This document shows positions 24,896-33,843 of a stretch of DNA of 64,000 nucleotides, piece after piece (within the stretch, counting starts at the first letter, position 1; every line of letters starts with the position of its first letter). Position numbers and translations under genes: made by a program. The stretch is from JABMQW01 sp964439935 (lineage in GTDB: Bacteria > Fidelibacterota > Marinisomatia > Marinisomatales > TCS56), in NCBI GenBank assembly GCA_964439935.1, contig CAYTPW010000007.1, positions 62,001-126,000 of the forward strand, read 5' to 3'. The notes below the pieces were generated by a model. It did no database searches. It was not told the DNA's origin and saw only the letters and a program-made list of their open reading frames with translations.

Positions 24896-25423
24896 ATGAA
24901 AATAATAAGTCAATTAATAATAGTAATCGGGGTAGTTGGCCTACTAAGCGGGCAAGATGTGCCTCCCGCACCTGAAGCACCCTTGGGTCAGGGCGGAAAC
25001 CGGATGGAAATGATGGCGATTTGGCGTTTAACTGAAAATTTGAAGCTAACGCCTGATCAGGCTGAAATATATTTTCCCGCCATGCGTGAAAACAGGGCAG
25101 TGATCAACCAACTGGAGCAAGAACAGCGCGCCATGCAAAAAACGATGCTGGATAAAGCTGAACGAGGTGAGGAAATCACTGACCGGGATTTAGAATCCTT
25201 TATCAAGGAACTGAAAGCGATCGAACATCGGAAACTGGATATCCGTGAGCAGCATATTAAAGATATGGAAAATACTCTCACTAATGTTCAAAGGGTGAAA
25301 TTGACCGTGTTTAAGGATCAATACCGACATGAGCTGCAGAAAAATATGCGTGAAGCACGGCAAAATTATAATCGTGGCCCTTGGCCGAAGAATAAACAAA
25401 AAAATCAGAAAAGATTTTGGTAA
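24896..25423 (+). CDS. Spy/CpxP-like periplasmic protein
   Basis: A 175-residue exported protein. The ATG at 24896 follows AAGGAG by eight bases, and the signal peptide ends near LLSGQD. The body is almost all alpha-helical and highly charged: LTENLKLTPDQAEIYFPAMRENRAVINQLEQEQRAMQKTMLDKAERGEEITDRDLESF. The KLTPDQ motif is the variant of LTxxQ typical of Spy/CpxP/ZraP chaperones and metal-stress sensors. A long C-terminal tail rich in Arg, Lys and Asn (MREARQNYNRGPWPKNKQKNQ) may bind negatively charged surfaces. It probably acts as the envelope sensor or effector of the ECF operon. Confidence 0.75.
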   Translation: MKIISQLIIVIGVVGLLSGQDVPPAPEAPLGQGGNRMEMMAIWRLTENLKLTPDQAEIYFPAMRENRAVINQLEQEQRAMQKTMLDKAERGEEITDRDLESFIKELKAIEHRKLDIREQHIKDMENTLTNVQRVKLTVFKDQYRHELQKNMREARQNYNRGPWPKNKQKNQKRFW

Positions 25424-25449
25424 TTAATAACATAACCAGGGAAAATACA

Positions 25450-26448
25450 ATGAAAAATATATTAATCCTTTTAACCGGTCTCAGCCTGCTGATGTTTGTC
25501 GGGTGTGAGGATGCAGAACAGGATCCGATAAGCATGGAACAGCACTTACTGACTTTGATAAATACTGATGAAACATTGGGGCTGGCTGGATTTGACGACG
25601 GAGACGCCGCCGATGGTGATTATGAAGATGGTCTGGAGCAGCAGGGTTTATTCAAGGTTTTGGGGGATACACTTGATCCGGACAGTGACCTGCGAATCAG
25701 ATTTGGCAGGCGGATTACCAATATTGATCGTGATGTTGTTTTCACCGATTTGGATAATGATACTGCCATTGGTGTTATCACAAAGACGATAACTGGAGAT
25801 TTCATCATTTTCAGTCGGGATACTGTAAGTGGTGACACCACCCACTGGGTCAAATCATTTATAACCGATTTCACCCGCAAGGTGCGTTTCGTCAGGATCG
25901 ATACGGTCGATAGTGACAGTACCGACGGCTGGCGGATAAACGCTATATCAATCGGAGTTGGTGAAACGGGATCTAAAGTAGACATTTCAAAAATAGAATT
26001 TTTCACCCAGGATGAAGCCACTCCGATCTATTCGTTTGAAGGAGATGTCACAGATTTTTTCATACCGCGATCCGAGTTGCCAACCTTCCAGGCCTGGCGG
26101 TTAATCAGGATGGAGGTAACGGTTACGAATAACGGTCCGGAATTCCCATTCAACAGTGGTGAGGCCGTTATGCTTCACTACGGGCACGGTCGCGGGTACA
26201 AAGGCCGCCGGCTGATAAATGATATGGGACTATTTTCCGATGCGACAGCGCTGGACAATGTCTTTACCGGTCTGTGGCTGGTACATGGACCCGGGCGCCG
26301 TCCTCATCGTCCGGACCAGCCCCACCAGCGTCGTGTCTTCCGCAGTTTTGTTGATGTTATTGATTTTGGTACGCTGTATACTGAGGATGAGGCTGTTCAT
26401 TCAGTCTTTTGGGCGCTGCCTTACCGTAGTATCCGTCCCGGCAACTAA
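25450..26448 (+). CDS. Lipoprotein of unknown function in the ECF operon
   Basis: A 332-residue predicted lipoprotein. The ATG at 25450 yields MKNILILLTGLSLLMFVGCED, with the lipobox Cys at residue 19. The protein is acidic at the N-terminus (DDGDAADGDYEDGLEQQG) and beta-rich afterwards (VVFTDLDNDTAIGVITKTITGDFIIFSRDT ... KVRFVRIDTVDSD). A late segment rich in His, Arg and Pro (HGPGRRPHRPDQPHQRRV) could bind metal or anions. I do not recognise a family. It is the last gene of the sigma-factor operon and is followed by a terminator, so it is likely a member of that regulon. Confidence 0.7.
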   Translation: MKNILILLTGLSLLMFVGCEDAEQDPISMEQHLLTLINTDETLGLAGFDDGDAADGDYEDGLEQQGLFKVLGDTLDPDSDLRIRFGRRITNIDRDVVFTDLDNDTAIGVITKTITGDFIIFSRDTVSGDTTHWVKSFITDFTRKVRFVRIDTVDSDSTDGWRINAISIGVGETGSKVDISKIEFFTQDEATPIYSFEGDVTDFFIPRSELPTFQAWRLIRMEVTVTNNGPEFPFNSGEAVMLHYGHGRGYKGRRLINDMGLFSDATALDNVFTGLWLVHGPGRRPHRPDQPHQRRVFRSFVDVIDFGTLYTEDEAVHSVFWALPYRSIRPGN

Positions 26449-26469
26449 ATTTGGCCAATTAGAACCTTG

Positions 26470-26499
26470 AAGGCGCTGTGATTTCACAGCGCCTTTTTT
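26470..26499 (+). terminator. Rho-independent terminator of the ECF operon
   Basis: AGGCGCTGTGA pairs with TCACAGCGCCT, followed by TTTTTT. It lies 22 bases after the lipoprotein stop. Confidence 0.92.
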
Positions 26500-26651
26500 C
26501 TATAATTACAATCAGCAGTAATATGTTATTTTAAGCTGTAAATATCCATTTCACTGAATAAACAGATACCTGTAAATTCTGATCTTGTTTTACAACTGAA
26601 AAATAAAAATTAGTATACAAAAGACTTAGAACTACCCACTGCTCGAGGTAA

Positions 26652-27524
26652 ATGATGTTCGAAATTGTTGAAGCCTGTTTTATAGCTCAAGATATTAAAT
26701 TGTTTAAAATTCATTCTCCACCGATCGCCCACAAGCGAAAAGCAGGGCAATTTGTTATTATCCGGGTTACGGAAACAGGTGAGCGTATCCCATTGACAAT
26801 AGCCGATTCAGATCCGGTAGCTGGAACTGTGACAATCATTGTCCAGGGGATTGGAAAAACGACCAAAGAATTAAATACCAAAGAGGCCGGCGACACAATT
26901 TCTGATATAGTCGGTCCTCTGGGAAAGCCTTCGCATATCGATAAATTTGGTACCACGGTCAGTATTGGCGGCGGTGTTGGGACAGCGATTGCTTATCCTA
27001 CAGCGGTTGCGCTTAAAAAAGCCGGCAATCATGTGATCACAATTAATGGTGCCCGCTCTAAGGATATGGTCATTTTAGAAGCAGAAATGAAAGCCGTAAG
27101 TGACGAAGCCTACATCACCACTGATGATGGCAGTTACGGTATCCATGGATTTGTCACCACCCAATTGCAGCAGTTGATTGACTCAGGCCGTAATATTGAT
27201 TTTGTGCTTGCGATCGGTCCAATCCCGATGATGCAAGCTGTCGCCGATGTAACCCGTCCCCATGGAATTCAAACTGTCGTAAGCCTTAATCCGATCATGG
27301 TGGATGGTACCGGCATGTGTGGTGGCTGTCGGGTGCAGGTTGCGGGCAAGGTGCAGTTTGCTTGCGTTGACGGTCCTGAATTTGATGCCCACCAGGTCGA
27401 TTTCACTAACCTGGTCAATCGCAATCGTGTCTACCATGAGCATGAGCAAAAATCGCTGAAAGCTTATGAACACCGTTGTCGGCTGGCTGCTCAAGCCGAT
27501 CAATTGCAACATTCATCCGTTTAA
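26652..27524 (+). CDS. nfnA: NfnA: ferredoxin-NADP reductase-like subunit of bifurcating transhydrogenase
   Basis: The small subunit (290 residues) of the Nfn complex, which couples reduced ferredoxin and NADH to NADPH formation by flavin-based electron bifurcation. The FAD domain contains RIPLTIADSDPVAG; the NAD(P) domain contains VSIGGGVGTAIAYPTAVAL. The C-terminal cluster site VDGTGMCGGCRVQVAGKVQFACVDG has the three cysteines and the preceding Asp that hold the unusual [2Fe-2S] cluster in NfnA. A GAGG site precedes two ATGs (26652 and 26655). The nfnB gene follows 24 bases later. A sulfide/dihydroorotate dehydrogenase electron-transfer subunit has the same fold, but the partner settles the choice. 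Confidence 0.88.
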   Translation: MMFEIVEACFIAQDIKLFKIHSPPIAHKRKAGQFVIIRVTETGERIPLTIADSDPVAGTVTIIVQGIGKTTKELNTKEAGDTISDIVGPLGKPSHIDKFGTTVSIGGGVGTAIAYPTAVALKKAGNHVITINGARSKDMVILEAEMKAVSDEAYITTDDGSYGIHGFVTTQLQQLIDSGRNIDFVLAIGPIPMMQAVADVTRPHGIQTVVSLNPIMVDGTGMCGGCRVQVAGKVQFACVDGPEFDAHQVDFTNLVNRNRVYHEHEQKSLKAYEHRCRLAAQADQLQHSSV

Positions 27525-27548
27525 CTCCCACAAGAATTAGAGAATATT

Positions 27549-28979
27549 ATGGCCGAATTACTCCCGATTAAAGAACGGACAAAAATTTCGCGGCAGAAAA
27601 TGCCTGAACAACCACCCTTGGAGCGAGCTCACAATTTTGAAGAAGTCAACCTGGGTTTGACATCCGAGCAAGCTGTACTGGATGCCCAACGTTGTTTGCA
27701 ATGTAAGAAACCGACGTGTATGGATGGCTGCCCTGTAGAGGTTAAGATCACTGAATTTCTGGAACTGGTTGTTCAAGAAGATTTTTTGGGTGCAGCTAGA
27801 AAAATCAAGGAGGATAATGTATTACCTGCCATCTGTGGCCGGGTATGCCCCCAGGAGACCCAGTGCGAAATACTGTGTAAGATTACCAAGAATTTCGGAT
27901 CAGTATCGATCGGTCGCCTGGAACGCTTTGTGGCTGACTATGAAATGGCACAGGGCGTGGAGCCTGATATGCCGCGGATTGCAAAACTCGGCCAGAAAAT
28001 AGCAATTGTTGGCAGTGGTCCCGCCGGTTTGAGTTGCGCCGGTGATCTGATAAACATGGGTTATGATGTTACTGTATTTGAAGCGCTTCATGAACTGGGT
28101 GGGGTGTTGGTATACGGGATCCCGGAGTTTCGGCTACCGAAAGCGATCGTTCGGCAGGAAGTTAACAACCTGCGTAAAATGGGTGTTGAATTCAAGACTA
28201 ACATGGTAATTGGTCAGACCTACACCATCGATGAATTATTTAATGATGAAGGCTTCAGTGCTATTTTCGTTGCGGTGGGTGCCGGACTGCCATGGTTCAT
28301 GAATATCCCGGGAGAAAGCTTGGCAGGAGTATATTCAGCCAATGAATTCCTGACACGCGTTAATTTGATGAAAGCCTATAAATTTCCTGACTTTGATTCA
28401 CCGGTGCTCGATTGTGCTGGAAAGAATGTTGCGGTATTCGGTGGTGGCAATGTGGCCATGGATGCCGTACGAACCGCGCTGCGTTTGGGGGCTAAAGCAG
28501 CAACTATATATTATCGGCGTTCCGAGGTGGAAATGCCCGCCCGGGAAGAGGAAATTCACCATGCTAAGGATGAAGGCGTTCAGTTTGAAATACTTACCAC
28601 CCCGATCGAGTTCCTTGGTGATGATGTTGAACGGTTACATTCCATGAAATGCATCCGAATGGAGCTGGGTGAGCCCGATTCATCGGGCCGCCGCCGTCCG
28701 GTACCAATTAAGGATTCTGAGTATATTGTCCCGATCGACATTGCTGTTGTTTCGATCGGTAATGGATCCAATCCGCTGATCAGCCAGACAACACCAGATA
28801 TTGATACCAACAAATGGGGTAATATTATTGCCGATGAAGAGACGATGAAGACCTCCAAACGGGGTGTATTTGCCGGCGGTGATATCGTTACCGGTGGTGC
28901 CACGGTGATCCTGGCGTTGGGTGCCGGTCGCAAGGCCGCTCGCGGGATTCATGAGTACCTGACTGAAGGAGAATGGTAG
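27549..28979 (+). CDS. nfnB: NfnB: glutamate synthase small subunit-like, bifurcating FAD subunit
   Basis: The large subunit (476 residues) of NADH-dependent ferredoxin:NADP+ oxidoreductase. N-terminal cysteine sets for two [4Fe-4S] clusters are present: AQRCLQCKKPTCMDGCP (about 47-62) and ICGRVCPQETQCEILC (about 95-111). An FAD-binding loop IVGSGPAGLSCAGDL lies near residue 155 and a second dinucleotide loop AVFGGGNVAMDAVRTAL near 297. The C-terminal GVFAGGDIVTGGATVILALGAGRKAA closes the FAD site. It resembles GltD, but there is no GltB gene here, and NfnA is immediately upstream. A terminator follows, so nfnAB is one unit. Confidence 0.92.
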   Translation: MAELLPIKERTKISRQKMPEQPPLERAHNFEEVNLGLTSEQAVLDAQRCLQCKKPTCMDGCPVEVKITEFLELVVQEDFLGAARKIKEDNVLPAICGRVCPQETQCEILCKITKNFGSVSIGRLERFVADYEMAQGVEPDMPRIAKLGQKIAIVGSGPAGLSCAGDLINMGYDVTVFEALHELGGVLVYGIPEFRLPKAIVRQEVNNLRKMGVEFKTNMVIGQTYTIDELFNDEGFSAIFVAVGAGLPWFMNIPGESLAGVYSANEFLTRVNLMKAYKFPDFDSPVLDCAGKNVAVFGGGNVAMDAVRTALRLGAKAATIYYRRSEVEMPAREEEIHHAKDEGVQFEILTTPIEFLGDDVERLHSMKCIRMELGEPDSSGRRRPVPIKDSEYIVPIDIAVVSIGNGSNPLISQTTPDIDTNKWGNIIADEETMKTSKRGVFAGGDIVTGGATVILALGAGRKAARGIHEYLTEGEW

Positions 28980-29024
28980 TAGTAGATCAATTGTCATTGG
29001 GTACTGGTCAATAGGTATGTGATG

Positions 29025-29051
29025 AAGCCACTCAGTTTGGGTGGCTTTTTT
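29025..29051 (+). terminator. Rho-independent terminator after nfnAB
   Basis: AAGCCAC pairs with GTGGCTT around a nine-base loop, followed by TTTTTT. It lies 46 bases after the nfnB stop and separates nfnAB from the pnt genes. Confidence 0.8.
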
Positions 29052-29241
29052 ACTGATCTTGGTGGAGGATCTTGAAGGTCACAGATCGAATTCTTGGGGA
29101 AAACCAATCATCTGAGAGAGATTTTGCTAGTTAACTATTGAAGACTAATGAGATTCGTTCGCAAATAATAATAATGCATTGTAACTTTGTTGGTTTTTAG
29201 CGATCAGAAAATTAATTATTCGACCAAGGAGAATTGAATAG

Positions 29242-30408
29242 ATGTTAACGATTGCAGTATTAAAGGATACCGCAGCTGGCGAAAAACGAGTTGCTCTGGT
29301 TCCTGAAAGTGTCAAGCGTCTCACTAAACTTGGCGCGAAAGTCCTTTTGGAAGAGGGCGCTGGTGAGCAGGCTGGTTTTACCCGGTCGCAGTATGAAGCG
29401 GCCGGGGCGATAATCGTTGCTGATTATCAACAGTTGCTGAAAGAGGGGACGGTCTTTCTCAAGGCACAACTGGTTTGTCTATCCGATGAAGAAACTTTGA
29501 AAATGATCGATCCACTGCCCAAGGATTCAGTCATTATCGGATTCATGAATCCGTTCAAATATATCCATAATGTGGAGAAGCTGGCCGCTAAAGGTGTCAC
29601 CAGCCTGGCGATGGAGCTGGTGCCTCGGATAAGCCGGGCGCAACGTATGGATGCCCTGAGTGCCATGAGTTCATCTGCTGGTTATAAAGCAGTGGTTCTA
29701 GCCGCCGCTTCTCTGAATAAATTATTTCCATTAATGATGACCGCTGCTGGAACAATTTCACCGGCTAAAGTCCTGGTGATCGGTGCCGGTGTAGCTGGCC
29801 TGCAAGCCATTGCCACCGCTAAGCGTCTGGGAGCAAAGGTTTTCGCATTTGATACCCGCCCGGTTGTAAAAGAACAGGTGGAAAGTCTGGGTGCCAATTT
29901 TGTATCCCTGGAAACTGACTCGGAAGCGGAAAGCTCTGGCGGTTATGCCACCAAATTGTCTGAAGATTTTTATCGACATGAGCAGGTAATAATCGGCAAA
30001 CATCTGCCGGATACTGATGTGGTAATTACCACCGCCCAGATTTTCGGAAAACGGGCACCACTCCTGATTACTGTAGAGATGGTTCAGTCGATGCGCTCCG
30101 GATCGGTGATTGTCGATCTGGCAGCTGAAGCCGGTGGCAATTGCGAGCTCACTGTTGCCGAAAAAATCGTTGAGCGACATGGCGTCAGCATCTATGGTAA
30201 AACCGATTTACCGGGTTCTTTATCATACCATGCCAGCGAAATGTACAGTCGTAATGTCACGGCCCTGCTGCAGGAAATGATTAAGGATGGTGAACTGGTA
30301 GTAGACCTTGATGATGATGTTATCAGCGGCACACTGCTGACCCATGCCGGTAAAGTAATGAATAAACATGTACAGGATTTGTTGGATCGCGCAGAGGAGG
30401 AGCAATGA
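29242..30408 (+). CDS. pntA: NAD(P)+ transhydrogenase alpha subunit, NAD-binding part (PntAA)
   Basis: The NAD(H)-binding peripheral domain (388 residues) of proton-translocating transhydrogenase, which drives hydride transfer from NADH to NADP+ with the proton gradient. The N-terminal half starts AVLKDTAAGEKRVALVPESVKRL, the family opening. The Rossmann loop VLVIGAGVAGLQAIATAKRLGA lies near residue 176, followed by FDTRPVVKEQVESLGA and the mobile-loop region GKRAPLLITVEMV. An AAGGAG site precedes the ATG. The next gene begins in the stop codon (ATGA). This is the split-alpha form seen in Rhodospirillum-type operons. Confidence 0.95.
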   Translation: MLTIAVLKDTAAGEKRVALVPESVKRLTKLGAKVLLEEGAGEQAGFTRSQYEAAGAIIVADYQQLLKEGTVFLKAQLVCLSDEETLKMIDPLPKDSVIIGFMNPFKYIHNVEKLAAKGVTSLAMELVPRISRAQRMDALSAMSSSAGYKAVVLAAASLNKLFPLMMTAAGTISPAKVLVIGAGVAGLQAIATAKRLGAKVFAFDTRPVVKEQVESLGANFVSLETDSEAESSGGYATKLSEDFYRHEQVIIGKHLPDTDVVITTAQIFGKRAPLLITVEMVQSMRSGSVIVDLAAEAGGNCELTVAEKIVERHGVSIYGKTDLPGSLSYHASEMYSRNVTALLQEMIKDGELVVDLDDDVISGTLLTHAGKVMNKHVQDLLDRAEEEQ

Positions 30409-30713
30409 TTGCCGACCTTTTAATTCAGATTTATGTCTTTGTGCTGGCCGTTTTCGTCGGCTTCGAAGTGATCACTAAAGTACCGCCAACACTGCACACG
30501 CCGCTCATGTCCGGCTCCAACGCAATTTCAGGAATCACAATTGTTGGGGCGCTGATAGCAGCCGGTTTCACCGAACTGCGGATTGCGACCTTTTGGGGTG
30601 ATCTGAATGTGAGCGCAGTGCTGGGCTTCATAGCAATCATTTTTGCTACTATTAACGTAGTTGGTGGTTTTCTGGTTACCGACCGCATGCTGAAAATGTT
30701 CAAGCGGAAGTGA
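30405..30713 (+). CDS. NAD(P) transhydrogenase alpha subunit, membrane part (PntAB)
   Basis: A 102-residue membrane protein with three to four hydrophobic helices. It carries the family motif TKVPPTLHTPLMSGSNAISGITIVGALIAAG near residues 26-56, whose conserved Ser and Asn lie in the proton channel. It is the small second alpha subunit that sits between PntAA and PntB in split-type transhydrogenases, and it shares four bases with the gene before it. The symbol is left blank because its naming varies (pntA2, pntAB). Confidence 0.94.
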   Translation: MIADLLIQIYVFVLAVFVGFEVITKVPPTLHTPLMSGSNAISGITIVGALIAAGFTELRIATFWGDLNVSAVLGFIAIIFATINVVGGFLVTDRMLKMFKRK

Positions 30714-30720
30714 GGGGGTC

Positions 30721-32118
30721 ATGTTATTACAGACAGTGATTATTCCCGTGGCCTATCTGTTATCGGCCGTATTGTTTATTTTAGGACTTAAACAACTATC
30801 GCATCCTAAAACTGCTCCCCGTGGGAACCGGACCGCTGCAGTGGGTATGCTGATTGCCATCGTGGCAACACTGATTTACAAGGATGTGATCGACTATACC
30901 CTGATCATCGCCGGAATTATAATCGGTGGTGCGATCGGTGCTTACGCTGCTAAAAAAGTGGAAATGACCGCTATGCCACAAATGGTGGCAATCTTCAACG
31001 GTTTTGGCGGCGGTGCCTCGGTTTTAGTGGCAACCGCTGAGTTTTATCGCTTGATCACCGGAATGGAGACCATTGCCGGATTCACGCTCGCTACTATCGG
31101 TTTGAGCATCATAATCGGTGGTATCACCTTCACCGGTAGTATTGTGGCATTCGCCAAGCTGCAGGGCATTATGCGCGGGGCACCGATTTTATTCAGGGGC
31201 CAGCAGCTAATCAACAGCTTTTTATTAATCAGTACGGTCGTCCTGACGGTATTGGCCGTTCTGGTTGGAGCCAGGGCTGGTGTTTATATTCCAGCTATCA
31301 TTTTTGTTGCTTTGATTCTGGGTTACATGTTCGTCATTCCGATTGGTGGTGCTGATATGCCGGTTGTCATTTCCCTGTTAAATTCCTTTTCCGGTATCGC
31401 CGCTGCCGCCACCGGTTTTGTCCTGTCTAATAATGCCCTGATAATATCCGGCTCTTTGGTTGGAGCCAGCGGCATTATCCTGACTGATATCATGTGTAAG
31501 GGAATGAACCGGACAATCTGGAATGTATTGTTTGCCGGTTTTGGTGGTGATGATCTGGCTCCCGGTGAAGGCGCCGTTCAGACCTCGACCAAACCAGTAA
31601 AATCGTATGAGCCGGAAGATACGGTCGTGATATTTGAGAATGCCCAGCAGGTAGTGGTCGTTCCCGGTTATGGAATGGCTGTAGCCCAGGCTCAACATGC
31701 TGTGCATGAATTGGAAAAAGTATTGGAAATCAAGGGGATCAAGGTCAAATATGCCGTACATCCCGTAGCCGGTCGTATGCCGGGTCATATGAATGTGCTG
31801 CTGGCGGAAGCGAATGTACCCTATGACAACCTTTACGACCTGGATCAGATTAATCCTGAATTTGAGGAGACTGACGTTGCCCTGGTGATCGGAGCGAATG
31901 ATGTTGTCAATCCGGCTGCTCGTCACGATACCGCCAGTCCAATCTATGGCATGCCGATTCTGGATGTCGACCGGGCTCAGACCGTATTTGTACTCAAACG
32001 CAGTATGAATCCCGGTTTTGCGGGCATCGAAAATGAACTGTTTTATAACGACAATACGATCATGCTATTTGGCGATGCCAAAGAAACGGTTTCCCGACTG
32101 GTTGCTGAACTGAAATAA
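30721..32118 (+). CDS. pntB: NAD(P)+ transhydrogenase beta subunit
   Basis: A 465-residue subunit that holds most of the membrane channel and the NADP(H)-binding domain. About eight to nine hydrophobic helices occupy residues 1-270, with NGFGGGASVLVATAEFY and ITFTGSIVAFAKLQG as conserved proton-path segments. The C-terminal NADP domain (about 290-465) contains VVVPGYGMAVAQAQHAVHEL, YAVHPVAGRMPGHMNVLLAE and ANDVVNPAARHD, all typical of PntB. The gene begins seven bases after its neighbour. A palindromic candidate terminator follows. Together with nfnAB just upstream, the locus has two distinct routes between NADH and NADPH. Confidence 0.96.
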   Translation: MLLQTVIIPVAYLLSAVLFILGLKQLSHPKTAPRGNRTAAVGMLIAIVATLIYKDVIDYTLIIAGIIIGGAIGAYAAKKVEMTAMPQMVAIFNGFGGGASVLVATAEFYRLITGMETIAGFTLATIGLSIIIGGITFTGSIVAFAKLQGIMRGAPILFRGQQLINSFLLISTVVLTVLAVLVGARAGVYIPAIIFVALILGYMFVIPIGGADMPVVISLLNSFSGIAAAATGFVLSNNALIISGSLVGASGIILTDIMCKGMNRTIWNVLFAGFGGDDLAPGEGAVQTSTKPVKSYEPEDTVVIFENAQQVVVVPGYGMAVAQAQHAVHELEKVLEIKGIKVKYAVHPVAGRMPGHMNVLLAEANVPYDNLYDLDQINPEFEETDVALVIGANDVVNPAARHDTASPIYGMPILDVDRAQTVFVLKRSMNPGFAGIENELFYNDNTIMLFGDAKETVSRLVAELK

Positions 32119-32153
32119 ATATTTTAATTCAGCAACCTTTCATATCAATCCAA

Positions 32154-32180
32154 GAGGATCGTGCACGATCCCCTTATTTT
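32154..32180 (+). terminator. Candidate terminator after pntB
   Basis: GGATCGTG is followed directly by CACGATCC, then CCTTATTTTATT. The stem is a perfect palindrome, so its loop must form from the central bases. The T tract is interrupted, so confidence is moderate. Confidence 0.5.
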
Positions 32181-32248
32181 ATTGCACCAATTCATTTTTA
32201 TTTGTACAATTACTAAGTTAATTAATCAATCGAAATTCGACTACTTCC

Positions 32249-33196
32249 ATGAATGAACTTTTCCCCCCGATAGAACCCTTCAACGAATTTGATCTTAAAG
32301 TATCTGAATTACATACGATCCATGTCCAGGAATCGGGTAATCCAAACGGTAAACCGGCTGTATTTTTGCATGGTGGCCCAGGTGGCGGGATTGAACCGGT
32401 TTACCGGCAATATTTCGATCCGGGTAAATGGCGTTTGATTCTGTTTGATCAGCGGGGCTGCGGAAAGAGCAAACCATTTGCGGAACTACGCGAAAACACA
32501 ACCTGGGATCTGGTTGCCGATATCGAAAAAATACGTACTCAACTGAAAATCGATAAATGGGTTGTATTCGGCGGCAGTTGGGGCAGTACGCTGGCCCTGG
32601 CTTACAGCCAAACCCACCCTGAGCAGGTGAAAGCCTTAATTTTGAGGGGTATTTTCCTGCTTCGAAAATCAGAATTGCACTGGTTTTACCAAGAAGGAGC
32701 TAGTAATATTTATCCAGATGCCTGGGAAAAATTTCTGGAGCCGATACCGCCAAATGAGCGAAACGATCTTTTAGCGGCCTATTATAAACGCTTGACGGAT
32801 GATGATCCTGAGATTCGCCTGGCTGCAGCCAGAGCCTGGAGCGTCTGGGAGGGCAGCACTAGTAAATTGCATCCCAATGAATCGCTATTGGATCGCTTTG
32901 CCCAGAGCCAGTTTGCCGAAGCATTTGCCCGGATCGAGTGCCATTATTTTACCAATGGCGGTTTCCTGGAAACAGAGGATCAATTACTGGATAATATCGA
33001 CCGGATCAGACAGCTACCGGCCGTTATTGTTCAGGGACGCTACGATGTAGTCTGTCCAATCACAACGGCCTGGGATTTGAAGCAGGTCTGGCCGGAAGCC
33101 GATTTTCACATTATTCTTGATGCCGGTCACTCGATGACAGAACCGGGAATTCGATCGAAGCTGATCGAATACACCAATCGGTTCGCTGAATTATAA
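32249..33196 (+). CDS. pip: Proline iminopeptidase (alpha/beta hydrolase, S33)
   Basis: A 315-residue cytosolic serine peptidase that removes N-terminal proline. The oxyanion-loop motif FLHGGPGGGIEPVYRQYF (about 39-57) and the DQRGCGKSKPF strand are hallmarks of S33 prolyl aminopeptidases. The nucleophile elbow is GGSWGSTLAL (Ser near residue 111). Asp and His of the triad fit GRYDVVCPITTAWDL and DAGHSMTEPG. The length matches the family. The gene stands alone between the pnt operon and the pilus locus, with no clear ribosome site. Confidence 0.93.
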   Translation: MNELFPPIEPFNEFDLKVSELHTIHVQESGNPNGKPAVFLHGGPGGGIEPVYRQYFDPGKWRLILFDQRGCGKSKPFAELRENTTWDLVADIEKIRTQLKIDKWVVFGGSWGSTLALAYSQTHPEQVKALILRGIFLLRKSELHWFYQEGASNIYPDAWEKFLEPIPPNERNDLLAAYYKRLTDDDPEIRLAAARAWSVWEGSTSKLHPNESLLDRFAQSQFAEAFARIECHYFTNGGFLETEDQLLDNIDRIRQLPAVIVQGRYDVVCPITTAWDLKQVWPEADFHIILDAGHSMTEPGIRSKLIEYTNRFAEL

Positions 33197-33412
33197 ATTC
33201 CGTATATTATCTCCAGCCTTTCATTTTTGGTATAATTCTTGACGTTTTCTATCCAGAGTTGGCTACCGAAATCAGGCGCTGTTTTTTCGTATCTCTGATT
33301 GCGGACAACTTAATCCGTTTTTAAATTGGACGTTCGATAATTATGCATGATGCAGAAAAAGTTTAGATCAATAATAGTAAGTGTGCCTTTAGAATGAGGA
33401 GCGAAAAGGAAT

Positions 33413-33835
33413 ATGAATAAGATTCAAAAAAACTATCAATCAGGTTTCACGATGATTGAAATCATGGTTGTGGTTGTAATTGTAGCCATCCTAGCGGCGA
33501 TTTCGGTACCGATATACGTCCAGTATGTTGAAAGTGCGCGGGCTTCTGATGCCCGTAGTACACTTAGCGCTTTATATAAAAATGCTCGAGTATTTTATCA
33601 GGACCGGGGTGAGTGGCCGTCCGATGTGGAAGACCTTCGCCGTGACGGCTATATGGAAATTGATCGCGGTACCCTGCGACAATGGACATTTGACATTTCA
33701 GGATTGGATGAAGAAATTATAGCAACCAGTACCGATGAAATGCCCGGTGGCGCTGGCAAGGAAATCCGCTACGATCTGATTCGAGGTAAATTTATTGGTT
33801 ATGGTACCTTCGGTAAGGATGCAGGAGAGCAATAA
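33413..33835 (+). CDS. Type IV pilin / GspG-like prepilin
   Basis: A 140-residue prepilin. A short basic leader (MNKIQKNYQSG) precedes the cleavage motif FTMIEIMVVVVIVAILAAISVPIY, with Phe+1 and Glu+5. The mature part (ARSTLSALYKNARVFYQDRGEWPSDVEDL) is like GspG or small type IVa pilins. It heads the pilus locus, and GAGGAG and AGGA sites lie before the ATG. It is the best candidate for the major pilin here, but no disulfide loop is present, so a pseudopilin role is also possible. The pilT gene follows eight bases later. Confidence 0.85.
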   Translation: MNKIQKNYQSGFTMIEIMVVVVIVAILAAISVPIYVQYVESARASDARSTLSALYKNARVFYQDRGEWPSDVEDLRRDGYMEIDRGTLRQWTFDISGLDEEIIATSTDEMPGGAGKEIRYDLIRGKFIGYGTFGKDAGEQ

Positions 33836-33843
33836 GCGTTATA

